Of a stretch of 64,000 bases of DNA, positions 24,351 through 32,948 are shown piece by piece. The notes under the pieces were generated by a model. The model was given only the letters and a program-made list of their open reading frames with translations. It did no database searches and was not told the origin of the DNA. The DNA comes from Actinocatenispora thailandica (lineage in GTDB: Bacteria > Actinomycetota > Actinomycetes > Mycobacteriales > Micromonosporaceae), in contig NZ_AP023355.1 of the NCBI RefSeq assembly GCF_016865425.1, forward strand, positions 6,756,198 to 6,820,197. The letters run 5' to 3'. Position 1 is the stretch's first letter, and every line of letters starts with the position of its first letter. The position numbers and the translations under genes were made by a program.

Positions 24351-25600
24351 CGGTACCGGCCCGGCAGCGCTGCCGCGACCTTGTCGACCGCGTCGACCAG
24401 CTGCGCGCAGTCGTCCCCGGTCAGGTTCGCCGACAGCGGGATGTCCACCGTGCGCCCCACCGCGGCGGTACTCGCCGGGTAGGCGGCCCGGACCGCCGCC
24501 CGGTCCGGGAACAGGAACCGCCAGTTCCAGAACGCCCGGACGTTGACGTCGTCCGGGTCGCCGAAGGCCCGGACACCGATGCCCTCGGCCCGCAGCGCGC
24601 GGGCGAACCAGCAGGCGGCCGCGGTGTCCGGCAGCCGCAGCAGCAACGCTTCACCGAGGTACGCGCCGGGCGCGACCGGTCGCCGTACCGCGACGTCCGG
24701 CCGGCCGTCGAGGGCGGCGGCGACCCGGTCGTAGTTGCGCCGGTGCGCCGCCAGCCGCCCGGGCAGCCGGGCCAGCTGAGCCCGCGCCAGCGCGGCCCTG
24801 ATCTCGTCCATTCGCCAGCTGAACAGCGGCAACGACAGATCGTCCAGGTCCGGCGGGTCGGTGAAGTGCCGGGCCATCCGCGACTCGTACGCACCGGAGT
24901 AGACCACCGCGCGGGAGTAGACGGTGGCGTCGTCGGTCAGCACGAAGCCGCCCTCGCCGGTGTTCAACGCCTTGTCCGACTGGGTGGAGAAGGCGCCGAC
25001 CCGGCCCCAGGTGCCGAGCGGCCGGCCGTGCAGCCGGACCCCCAGCGCCGGCACCGCGTCCTCCACGATCGGCACCCCGAACTCGTCCGCGATGCCGGCG
25101 ATCGCCGGCATGTCGGCGGCGAACCCGCGCATGTGCACCACCACGATCGCCCGCGCCCCGGCGGCCACCTTGCGGCGCAGGTCGTCGGGGTCGAGCTGGA
25201 GATCGTCGTCGCACTCGACCAGGACCGGCCGGTGCCCGGCGAGGATGATCGCGCTGGGTGTCGCGGCGAACGTGAAGGCCGGGCAGATCACGTCCGACGC
25301 CGCCGGCAGGTCCAGCGCCAGCAGGCCCAGGGCAAGGGCGGTGGTACCGCTGGCGCAGCCGAGCGCGTGGGCCGCGCCGAAGTACCGGCAGAGCGCGGCT
25401 TCCAGCGCGCCGGTCTCGGTCGCCTCGTGCGGGCGGGTGTCGTACCGGAAGTACCGGCGGCTGCGCAGCGCGTGCAGCGCCGCGGCGACGTCGTCGTCCG
25501 CGACGTACGCGTCACCGTTGTCGTACGCCGGCCAGGGAGCCGCGCGTACCGGCGTGCCGCCGTCGATCGCCAGCCTGACGTCCGTGGTGCGGGCCACCAT
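24347..25600 (-). CDS. DegT/DnrJ/EryC1-family aminotransferase
   Basis: 417 residues. PLP-binding features: GCASGTTALALGL, FTFAATPSAI, VEDAVPALG and FSTQSDKALNTGEGG, where K210 is the expected Schiff-base lysine. This family aminates keto-sugars, keto-cyclitols or similar compounds, usually with glutamate or glutamine, and is a marker of aminosugar and aminocyclitol pathways. First gene of the leftward operon and divergent from the capsid-like gene with 312 bp between them. Confidence 0.88.
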   Translation of the reverse strand: MVARTTDVRLAIDGGTPVRAAPWPAYDNGDAYVADDDVAAALHALRSRRYFRYDTRPHEATETGALEAALCRYFGAAHALGCASGTTALALGLLALDLPAASDVICPAFTFAATPSAIILAGHRPVLVECDDDLQLDPDDLRRKVAAGARAIVVVHMRGFAADMPAIAGIADEFGVPIVEDAVPALGVRLHGRPLGTWGRVGAFSTQSDKALNTGEGGFVLTDDATVYSRAVVYSGAYESRMARHFTDPPDLDDLSLPLFSWRMDEIRAALARAQLARLPGRLAAHRRNYDRVAAALDGRPDVAVRRPVAPGAYLGEALLLRLPDTAAACWFARALRAEGIGVRAFGDPDDVNVRAFWNWRFLFPDRAAVRAAYPASTAAVGRTVDIPLSANLTGDDCAQLVDAVDKVAAALPGRYR

Positions 25601-25912
25601 CGGCGGCTCCCTTCACGATCGGTGGCAGGCGTCGTCGCCGCACCACCCCGAGTGACGGTCCTGGCATGAACATCGTGCTGGCGGCCGAGGGGTGGCCGCC
25701 GGAAAGCGAGACGCCATGCCGGTCTCGCGCATACGGGATCCGATCCTCGCCCGCGGGCACCGCGGCGGAGAGTGATACGAGGGGATTTCCCAGACTTTCA
25801 GGGCAACCCGTACGGGTGCTCTAGGGTGGCGCATCGAGCGGACGCGCGTTCCGGCGCCGGCTCTGCTTGCCTTGGCGCCCAAGGCTTTCAGCACTCGTCA
25901 CCTGGGGGTACG
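25601..25912. other. 312-bp divergent control region of the capsid-gene cluster
   Basis: No gene is supported here. It holds two adjacent hairpins (GGCGGCC-N7-GGCCGCC at 25680-25700; GCGAGAC-N9-GTCTCGC at 25706-25728), a 12-bp palindrome, and a candidate rightward -10. Both operons of the cluster must start from here. Confidence 0.6.
25806..25827 (+). promoter_or_regulatory. palindrome and putative -10 of the capsid operon
   Basis: The perfect 12-bp palindrome ACCCGTACGGGT (25806-25817) is followed at 25822-25827 by TAGGGT, a plausible -10. A dimeric repressor bound there would overlap the promoter. The leader to the GTG would be about 80 bases. Confidence 0.4.
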
Positions 25913-26815
25913 GTGCGCTACCTCGTCGACGATCCCGAACTGACCAGTCGCACGCCCGGCGAGGAGCTGGCGGTGGCCGCCGGCCGGTCCACCGACGGCG
26001 CGGCGACGGCCGTGGTCCGCGACGCCATCACCCGGCACTTCCCGCTCGCCGCGACGCGTCCCCGGCCACCGGTACGGGACCTGCTCAAGTCGGCGATCAT
26101 CGCGGACGAGTCGGTGTCCTTCGTCGAGGAACGGCGGTCCGCCGCCCACCCGGTCACCCGGGACACCGAGTACGCCGCCACCCCGGAGGCCCACCAGCAG
26201 CCCCGGGCGGTCAAGGCGGCACTCACCGACGTCCGGGTCCGGGTACCGGTGCCGGCCCAGATCTGCCGCGATCCGGCGCTGCTGGCCCGGTTCGTCGACC
26301 ACCGGGTGATCGTCCGGCTGTGCACCGTGGAGAACGACGTGCTGCTGCACGGCAGCGCCGACGGCGCGATCACCGGCTTGCTCCGGCTGCCCGGGCTGCG
26401 CCGGCTGCGCGGCCGGACCGACCTGGTGGACAGCCTGATGGCCGCCGCGGCCGACGTGGAGGACCAGGGCGGCTCCTGCGACGCGCTGGTGATGCATCCC
26501 CGCACGTACTGGCGGCTGGTCGGGCTCGGCGCACTGCCCACCGTCGACGCGGCCGGGCTGCGGATCACCCGGACCCGGATGATCGCGCCCGATCAGGTGC
26601 TGCTGGGCGACTTCCGGGCCGGAGTCACGCTGCTGGACGCTTGCGACGGCGGCACCATCACGTTGCGCCGGGACGGCGAGCTGGCCGAGATCGAGGCCGG
26701 CGGCCGGGTGGGCCTCGCGGTGCACCTACCGCAACACTTCGCCCTGCTGGTACTCCCGCCGGACACGGTGCCACCGGCCATCCAGGTACTGCCGACGCCG
26801 GAGGGGGCAGCATGA
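25913..26815 (+). CDS. HK97-fold capsid/encapsulin-like shell protein
   Basis: 300 residues. The order of segments matches phage major capsid proteins: VRDLLKSAIIADESVSFVEE (54-73), the E-loop/strand region VKAALTDVRVRVPVPAQICRD, the spine helix, LLHGSADGAITGLL (144-157), an amphipathic helix with the P-domain ALVMHPRTYWRL (191-202), QVLLGDFRAGVTL (228-240), and RVGLAVHLPQHFALL (265-279). There is no ~100-residue delta/scaffold domain and no protease, portal or terminase gene nearby, so it is not a prophage capsid gene. It fits the encapsulin-type shell proteins reported inside biosynthetic clusters. It should assemble into a protein compartment. Starts with GTG after a weak GGGG; ATGA overlap with the next gene. 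Confidence 0.8.
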   Translation: MRYLVDDPELTSRTPGEELAVAAGRSTDGAATAVVRDAITRHFPLAATRPRPPVRDLLKSAIIADESVSFVEERRSAAHPVTRDTEYAATPEAHQQPRAVKAALTDVRVRVPVPAQICRDPALLARFVDHRVIVRLCTVENDVLLHGSADGAITGLLRLPGLRRLRGRTDLVDSLMAAAADVEDQGGSCDALVMHPRTYWRLVGLGALPTVDAAGLRITRTRMIAPDQVLLGDFRAGVTLLDACDGGTITLRRDGELAEIEAGGRVGLAVHLPQHFALLVLPPDTVPPAIQVLPTPEGAA

Positions 26816-27771
26816 AGATCGGCATCCTGCTGTGGGACTACAGCGGCATCGACGCGGACGCGCTCGCCCTGCTGGAGTTCGGGACGCGGCGCGGACACCA
26901 GATGTCCGGGTTCACCCTGGAGGAGATCGAGTTCCGACGGGGCGCGGGCCGGGCCACGGTGCTGGCCAAGGGCGTCGACGTGACCAGCTACGACGCGGTG
27001 ATCTCCCGGGCGAACCTGATCGGCGACGTCTGGCAGCAGGATCTGGCCGCGACCGCCGGCCCGTGGCGGGACCGGGTCGAGCGGCTGACGATGCTCAGCA
27101 ACGCGCTCGGCCCGCGGCTGTTCGACCCGGTTGACGCCTGGCTGTGCGGGATGAGCAAGTTCCTGATGGCGCAGCGGCTCGCCGAAGGCGGGTTCCCGGT
27201 GCCGCCGTTTCGCTCGGTGAGTTCGGTCGAGGACACCGCCGCGGCGCTCGCCGACTGGGGCGACATCATCCTCAAGCCGTCGTACGGGCTGCGCGGCATC
27301 GACGTCGAGCGGGTCACCGATCTGGACGCCGACCGCGCGATCGTGGACAGCCAGCTGGCCCGCTACGGCACCGTGTTCTGCCAGCCGTTCTACCCCACCC
27401 GGTACGGCGAGCTGCGGATCACCGTGTGCGGCGAGGTCACGCCGATCAACATGCTCAAGCTGCCCGCGGCGGGCAGCTGGCGGTGCAAGACGCTGGAGGG
27501 TGCGAGCTGGGAACGGTTCGACGCCCCCGACGAGTTGATCGACCTGTCGGTCCGCGCCGCCCGGCACCAGGGCCTCACCTGGGCCGGTCTGGACATCCTG
27601 CCGACCCCGGACGGGTACCGGATCCTCGAAGTCAACATGGTGCCCGGGTTCCTCGCCATCTTCGGCGACGGCCCCGCCGCCGAGGGCCACGCCGGCATCC
27701 TCGACTGGATCGAGAAGCGGACCGCCGAGCGGCAGCCGGCCGACGAGAGCGTGGGAGGCGACCCATCGTGA
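26812..27771 (+). CDS. RimK-like ATP-grasp ligase
   Basis: 319 residues. N-terminal domain MKIGILLWDYS and YDAVISRANL, then an ATP-grasp core: MSKFLMAQRLAEGGFPVPPF, ILKPSYGLRGIDVERV (lysine and glycine loop), CQPFYP, and the metal site GLDILPTPDGYRILEVNMVPGF (D and E/N ligands). Such enzymes join a carboxylate to an amine through an acyl-phosphate. Coupled by ATGA to the shell protein and by TGATG to the acyl ligase, so it is made in step with them and is a candidate cargo or pathway enzyme. The substrate is unknown. Confidence 0.85.
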   Translation: MKIGILLWDYSGIDADALALLEFGTRRGHQMSGFTLEEIEFRRGAGRATVLAKGVDVTSYDAVISRANLIGDVWQQDLAATAGPWRDRVERLTMLSNALGPRLFDPVDAWLCGMSKFLMAQRLAEGGFPVPPFRSVSSVEDTAAALADWGDIILKPSYGLRGIDVERVTDLDADRAIVDSQLARYGTVFCQPFYPTRYGELRITVCGEVTPINMLKLPAAGSWRCKTLEGASWERFDAPDELIDLSVRAARHQGLTWAGLDILPTPDGYRILEVNMVPGFLAIFGDGPAAEGHAGILDWIEKRTAERQPADESVGGDPS

Positions 27772-29405
27772 TGTACGGAGCGGAGTCGTTGCGGCTGCCG
27801 GGCGCCGAGCTGGCCGCCCGGTACCGGGCGGCGGGCTGGTGGCGGGACGAGACGTTCCTGGACGATCTGGCCCGGGCGGCGCGGACCCGGCCGGAGCATC
27901 CCGCGATCGTCGCGTACCGGGGTGACACGCCACGGACCATCTGCTACCGGGAGCTGGCCGAGCTGGTCGAACGGTTCGCCGGGGCGCTGGCCGCGCTCGG
28001 GGTCGGCCGCGGTGACGTGGTCGCCACCTACCTGCCGAACGTCTGGCAGCTGACCCCGCTCTGGTTGGCGTGTGCCCGGATCGGTGCGGTGAGCGCGGCG
28101 ATGTTCCCGGCGCTCGCCGAACGCGAGCTGCGCTACACGATGACCGTGAGCAGGGCGCCGGTGTGCATCAGCCTCGACCGGGTCGACGACGTCGACCTCG
28201 GTGCCCGGGTGGCCGCGGCGGCGCCGGACACGGTCCGGCACCGGGTGGTGATCGGGGACGGTTCCGCCGCCGACGCCATCGACTTCGCCGAGTTCTTCCT
28301 CGACACCGAGCACCCGACACCGGATCCGGCGCTCGCGCTGCGCCCGGACGAGCCTGCCGTACTCGTCTGCACGTCCGGCACCTCCGGCCAGATGAAGGCG
28401 GTGGCGCACACCAGCAACACGCTGTACGCGGCGGCCCGAGCCGGTGCCGAGCCGTACCGGCTGGGGCCGGACGACGTGATCGTGGTGCCGCACCCGCACA
28501 CGCACATGGCCGGCATGACCTACGGCGCGCTGATGCCGTTGCAACTGGGCGCCACCTGGCTGACCTACGACCGGCCGAGCGACCTGGGGCTGCTGCTCGA
28601 CTCGATCGAGGCGCACTCGGTCAGCTGGGCGTACATGTCGCCGGGATACCTGGTGAACCTGATCGCCGCGCAGCGCGAACGGGCCCGCGACACCAGCTCG
28701 GTGCGGCGGATCGTCTCCGGCTCGGCGCCGCTGCAACCGGACCTGGTCGAGTCGGTACGCGACACGTTCCGGGTGCCGGTGCACGCGCTGTGGGGCATGA
28801 CCGAGAACGCCGCGGTCACCATGACCCGGCCGGACGATCCGGACGACTGGGCGACCCGCAGCGACGGGCGCGCGGTGCCGTGGATGGAGGTCCGGATCGA
28901 CGCCGACCCGGGCGAGGACGCGGGCCGGTTGCTGGTCCGGGGCGCCTCGCAGTGCCTGGGTTACCTGCACCAGCGGGACGTGTACGACGCGTGCTTCGAC
29001 GGCGACTGGTTCGACACCGGTGACATCGCCCGGCCGGACGGCCGGGGCGGCATCCGCATCGTCGGCCGCCGCAGCGACCTGATCATCCGCTCCAACGGGA
29101 TGAAGGTGCCGGTACTGGAGGTCGAGGGGCTGCTGGCCCGGCATCCGGGGATCAAGGAGCTGGCGCTCGTCGGCTACCCCGACCCGGCCGTACCGGGCTC
29201 CGAGCTGTGCTGCGCCGTCGTCGTCCCGGACGGTCAACCGCCGACGCTCGCCGAACTGCACGAGTTCCTCGGCGGGACCGGGATGGCGCGGGTGTTCTGG
29301 CCGGACCGGGTGCAGTTCGTCTGGCAGTTGCCGAAGAACTCGCTGGGCAAGATCCAGCGCGCTCCGCTGCACCGACGGCTGGAGCTGGCCGCGGCGCCGC
29401 GATGA
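27771..29405 (+). CDS. AMP-forming acyl-CoA synthetase / acyl ligase
   Basis: 544 residues with all core motifs of the ANL superfamily: CTSGTSGQMKA (200-210), GMTEN (342-346), WFDTGD (413-418), and the adenylation lysine in KNSLGKIQR (K527). It activates a carboxylic acid as an acyl-AMP and then probably transfers it to CoA or an amine. No carrier-protein gene is adjacent. The start overlaps the ATP-grasp stop by one base; GTG at 27768 is an alternative. The acid is unknown. Confidence 0.88.
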   Translation: MYGAESLRLPGAELAARYRAAGWWRDETFLDDLARAARTRPEHPAIVAYRGDTPRTICYRELAELVERFAGALAALGVGRGDVVATYLPNVWQLTPLWLACARIGAVSAAMFPALAERELRYTMTVSRAPVCISLDRVDDVDLGARVAAAAPDTVRHRVVIGDGSAADAIDFAEFFLDTEHPTPDPALALRPDEPAVLVCTSGTSGQMKAVAHTSNTLYAAARAGAEPYRLGPDDVIVVPHPHTHMAGMTYGALMPLQLGATWLTYDRPSDLGLLLDSIEAHSVSWAYMSPGYLVNLIAAQRERARDTSSVRRIVSGSAPLQPDLVESVRDTFRVPVHALWGMTENAAVTMTRPDDPDDWATRSDGRAVPWMEVRIDADPGEDAGRLLVRGASQCLGYLHQRDVYDACFDGDWFDTGDIARPDGRGGIRIVGRRSDLIIRSNGMKVPVLEVEGLLARHPGIKELALVGYPDPAVPGSELCCAVVVPDGQPPTLAELHEFLGGTGMARVFWPDRVQFVWQLPKNSLGKIQRAPLHRRLELAAAPR

Positions 29406-30886
29406 CCGGTACCGCGGCGGCGGGCAGCCCGGACGGCACCGCGGCGAGCCGCGCAGACAGCACCGCGGGGAGACGGTCGGGCGGCTCCCGGACCCGGACC
29501 ACCGCGCTGGCCGTGATCTGTGCCGCGCAGACGATGTTCCTGCTGGACACGATGATCGTGACGGTCGCGCTGCCGCACATCCAGACCGGGCTGGGCTTCT
29601 CCGGCCCGGAGCTGTCCTGGGTGATCACCGCGTACGCCCTGGTGTTCGGCGGGCTGCTGCTGCTCGGCAGCCGGTGCGGCGACGTGTTCGGCCGGCGCCG
29701 GGTGTTCGTGTTCGGCTTGGTGCTGTTCACGGTCGCGTCCCTGACTGCGGGGCTGGCGCAGGCCCCGTGGCAGCTGATCGCCTCCCGGGCGGCGCAGGCC
29801 GCCGGTGCGGCCGCGGCCAGTCCGGCCACCTTGTCGCTGCTGGCCACCACGTTCCCGGAGGGCCCGGCCCGCAACCGGGCGATCAGCATCTACACCGCGC
29901 TGGGTACCGCGGGCGGCGGGATCGGACTGCTGGCCGGCGGGCTGATCGCCAGCCTGACCTCCTGGCGCTGGATCATGCTGGTCAACGTGCCGTTCGGCAT
30001 CCTGGTGGCGGCAGCCGCACCGCGGGTACTCAGCGAGGCCCGCCGACAGCCGGGCCGCTTCGACGTGCCCGGGGCGCTGACCGGCACCGCCGGCATGACG
30101 ATGCTGGTGTTCGGGCTCACCCGGGCGGCCACCGACCCGGCCGGTACGGTGCACTGGACCGATCCGGTGGTACTCGCGTCGGTCGCCGCCGCCGTCCTGC
30201 TGCTCGGCCTGTTCGTACTGGTGGAGTGGCGCAGTGGGCGGCCACTGCTGCCGCTGCGGCTGTTCGCCGGCCGGGCCCGGGCCGGCAACTACCTGGCGAT
30301 CGTGTCGTACAGCATGGCGATGACCGGGATCGCGTTCTTCCTCACCCTGTTCCTGCAACGCATCTGGCACTACAGCCCACTGCGTACCGCGCTGGTCTTC
30401 CTGCCGATGACCGCGCTGCTGGTGGCCTGCTCCCGCGCCAGCGGGCCGCTGCTGCGCCGCGTCGGTACCCGTACCGTCGCGCTCGCCGGTCTGGCCGTCG
30501 CCGCGGTCGGCGTCGGCTGGCTGTCCCTGATGGGTGTCTCCGGCGGCTATCTGAGCGACCTGCTGGTGCCCAGTTCGCTCACCTACGCCGGGTTGGGGGT
30601 GGCCGCGCCGCCGATGACCGTCGAGGCACTGGCCAGCATCGGCGAGCGGGACGCCGGCATCGCGTCCGGGGTGTTCAACTGCGCCCGCCAGCTCGGCGGC
30701 GCGGTCGGGTTGGCCCTGCTGGGCAGCATCACCTGGACGACGGTCGCGGCGCACCGCCGGTTGCCCGCCTCGCACGCGCTCGCGATCGGCATCGACCGCG
30801 GCTTCCTGGTCGCCGCCGGGCTGGTGGTACTCGCGCTCGCCGCCACCGTGGCCGGCATGCCGGGCCGCCGGCCTCCGGGCAGCTGA
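29402..30886 (+). CDS. MFS exporter of the capsid-gene cluster (DHA2 type)
   Basis: 494 residues, about 14 helices after a 30-residue polar N-terminus. Helix 1 has FLLDTMIVTVALPHI (Asp), motif A reads GSRCGDVFGRRR, and helix 5 has GTAGGGIGLLAGGLI. The 4-base overlap with the acyl ligase gene puts it in the same transcript; it most likely exports the product or confers self-resistance. A nested perfect hairpin follows the stop. Confidence 0.88.
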   Translation: MTGTAAAGSPDGTAASRADSTAGRRSGGSRTRTTALAVICAAQTMFLLDTMIVTVALPHIQTGLGFSGPELSWVITAYALVFGGLLLLGSRCGDVFGRRRVFVFGLVLFTVASLTAGLAQAPWQLIASRAAQAAGAAAASPATLSLLATTFPEGPARNRAISIYTALGTAGGGIGLLAGGLIASLTSWRWIMLVNVPFGILVAAAAPRVLSEARRQPGRFDVPGALTGTAGMTMLVFGLTRAATDPAGTVHWTDPVVLASVAAAVLLLGLFVLVEWRSGRPLLPLRLFAGRARAGNYLAIVSYSMAMTGIAFFLTLFLQRIWHYSPLRTALVFLPMTALLVACSRASGPLLRRVGTRTVALAGLAVAAVGVGWLSLMGVSGGYLSDLLVPSSLTYAGLGVAAPPMTVEALASIGERDAGIASGVFNCARQLGGAVGLALLGSITWTTVAAHRRLPASHALAIGIDRGFLVAAGLVVLALAATVAGMPGRRPPGS

Positions 30887-30919
30887 ACGCCTCGCTGCGG
30901 TCCAGGCACCTGACCGCCC

Positions 30920-30981
30920 CCCTTTGCTCTGCACACCCAGGTGCACCACCGCTGGTGCGCTCAGGTGTGCAGAGCAAAGGG
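30920..30981. terminator. nested 18-bp perfect inverted repeat
   Basis: CCCTTTGCTCTGCACACC (30920-30937) and its exact complement (30964-30981) enclose a second small hairpin GCACCA-CCGC-TGGTGC (30943-30958). It lies 33 bp after the MFS stop and before the end of the convergent phosphodiesterase gene; probably a bidirectional terminator. Confidence 0.8.
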
Positions 30982-31056
30982 TTGCGGTCACACCCCCCCG
31001 GGTGCGCCCACCGGGCACTCCCCCGTGGGCCGGTGGGCGTCACCCGCCGGTGGTCG

Positions 31057-32148
31057 TCACCCTCCGGTGGGTGCGCCCAGCTCGCGGTAGAAGTGCAGGT
31101 CGACGACGATGTCGTCGGCGTCGTACAGGGCGAGCGTGTCACCGTAGTTGTCCAGGAACTTCTTGCTCGCCGAGGCGATCTCCAGCGTCTCGCCGGCAGC
31201 GAGCTTGCGTGCCGGCAGCGGCTGGCGGCGCAGCAGGTGGTTACGCAGCGACCAGCCGGTGAGGTCCACAGTGGACTCCGCGCGCAGCACGGTGCGCTCG
31301 TCGGCGACCGAGGCCGACTCGATCCGTACCGGGGTGCGCGGCAACCGGCTCGGCTGGCCGGACATGATCGGCTGCGCGAACGGCACGTCGTTGGTGATCA
31401 CCGCGTCGACGCCGAGATCACGCATCGCGGCGACGGCCTCCGGCGCGTCGATGGTCCACGGCAGCACCCGGATGCCGTGCCGGTGCGCGGCGGTCACGTG
31501 CTCGGCGGTCAGCAGCCGGCCGAGCGGCGTGTACGCCGAGACCCAGTCGCCGAGTTCCGCGAACCGGTCCAGCTCCAGCATGTAGGTCAGCCCGCTCATC
31601 AGGCACATCGGTACGGTCGGCAGCAGCTCGTGCAGCGTCCGCAACCGATCGACGTCGACCACCTGGATCGCCACCGGTGGGCGGCCGGTGTCGGCGAGCC
31701 GATCGCCGAGGCAGTGGCGCAGCTCCTCGGCCAGCTGCTGCTCGATGCCGGGGCTGCGTTCCGGCCACTTCAGCTCGATGAACAGCGTGCTGCGCCCGTC
31801 GATCGCGGCCAGCAGCTCGGCCAGCGTCGGTACCGGTTCCCCGCGGTACCGCTCGTCGAACCACGCACCGGCGTCGAGCTTGCGCAGCTCGGCCATCGTC
31901 AGCTCGTTGATCGTCGCGTCCGCCCGGTCCGGCAGGACCTGCGCGATGTCGGTGGTGCGGCGCAGCCTGCTGTCGTGCATCACGACCAGCTCGCCGTCAC
32001 CGCAGCGCTGCACGTCCACCTCGATCGTCCGGGCACCCTGCTCGATCGCCGTGCGGCAGGCGGCGATCGTGTTCTCCGGCGCGGTGCCGCACGCACCCCG
32101 GTGCGCGACGCAGGTACCGACCCGCGGCCATTCGGGTTTTCCGCTCAT
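31057..32148 (-). CDS. glycerophosphodiester phosphodiesterase with lamin-tail-like C-terminus
   Basis: 363 residues. GDPD core: VAHRGACGTAPENT (catalytic H16, R17, E25-N26), IEVDVQ (metal ligands E43, D45), VVMHD (H58), FIELKWPE and LPWTID. It hydrolyses glycerophosphodiesters to glycerol-3-phosphate plus alcohol. No signal peptide is visible. From about residue 290 an added domain reads DLTGWSLRNH, LAAGETLEIA, LDNYGDTLALYDADDIVVD, which has the strand pattern of lamin-tail (LTD) domains. The ATG at 32148 begins just before the GDPD fold; the upstream frame extension is not used. Confidence 0.85.
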   Translation of the reverse strand: MSGKPEWPRVGTCVAHRGACGTAPENTIAACRTAIEQGARTIEVDVQRCGDGELVVMHDSRLRRTTDIAQVLPDRADATINELTMAELRKLDAGAWFDERYRGEPVPTLAELLAAIDGRSTLFIELKWPERSPGIEQQLAEELRHCLGDRLADTGRPPVAIQVVDVDRLRTLHELLPTVPMCLMSGLTYMLELDRFAELGDWVSAYTPLGRLLTAEHVTAAHRHGIRVLPWTIDAPEAVAAMRDLGVDAVITNDVPFAQPIMSGQPSRLPRTPVRIESASVADERTVLRAESTVDLTGWSLRNHLLRRQPLPARKLAAGETLEIASASKKFLDNYGDTLALYDADDIVVDLHFYRELGAPTGG

Positions 32149-32568
32149 TCGAGGGATGCTACGTGCCGGCGGGCCCGTCGCGACGCCCCCGAATCGATCA
32201 CGGTCGTATCGACCGCGTTGAGTTGTAAGGACCGGTTTCGCTATGCACACCTGATTGATCGGGTCTTCACATGCCGCGACGACCCGGGTCCACCGTTGTG
32301 GTGACGTGCCGTGTCGCACCGCGTGACCCGGCTGGCACGCTTGCTCCAGTACACGACGTCACGAACCACGTGTCCTCACGAGCTCGGTTCGGATCGCCGA
32401 CTGCCGTCGGGGGTGGATCGACTCGCGGGCGGGCCGCCGAGGTCACGTGCGGGGTCCCGGTTCCCGTCGGGCAACCGGGGGGATGCCGGTGGGGGCCGGG
32501 GCCATCGTCGGGTACCGGGTGCGCAGGGGGAGGCGCGCCAGAAGTCCGGTCATGATCAGGGGGAACAC
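32149..32568. other. 420-bp region without a recognisable gene
   Basis: It separates the divergent phosphodiesterase and 66-residue protein genes. I see no conserved coding frame, tRNA or strong dyad in it. It presumably carries the promoters of both genes. Confidence 0.5.
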
Positions 32569-32769
32569 ATGACCCAGACAGAGTTGCCGACACTGGCCGT
32601 GGCGAGCGGCCAGACCGTCCAGGTGCACGCGCACGGGCGGATTCTCGCCTCCGCCATCCGCAACGGCCGGGGCTGGTCGGTCCTGGTCGACGGTGAACAG
32701 TACGAAGCGTCCAACCTCGATCGGGTGCTGGAGCTGCTCCGCCTGCTCCCGCACCACCGCCGCCGCTGA
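32569..32769 (+). CDS. small hypothetical protein (66 aa)
   Basis: Begins with ATG after AGGGGGAA at good spacing. The sequence LAVASGQTVQVHAHGRILASAIRN, then WSVLVDGEQYEASNLDRVLELLRLL, looks like a compact alpha/beta protein with a basic tail. I do not recognise a family. It stands 180 bp before the LysR gene in the same direction. Confidence 0.6.
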   Translation: MTQTELPTLAVASGQTVQVHAHGRILASAIRNGRGWSVLVDGEQYEASNLDRVLELLRLLPHHRRR

Positions 32770-32948
32770 CGGCACCGCGGCCCACCGGTCGGTCCACAGT
32801 GGACCAAGACCGGCCGGCCGCGCACCCGCTGCCCGAATCCCGTGCCGCACCGACCGGCCGGGCCGCGCTCCCACGCGGCCTGGCCGGGGCGCCAGCCCCG
32901 CCAACGCCAAGTCCACCACGCCGGCCCGCGGCTGCGTACGCTCGCGTG

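Noticed and set aside
25913-26815. Prophage capsid gene
   Set aside because: No portal, terminase, protease, tail or integrase gene; instead overlapping biosynthetic genes and no delta domain.
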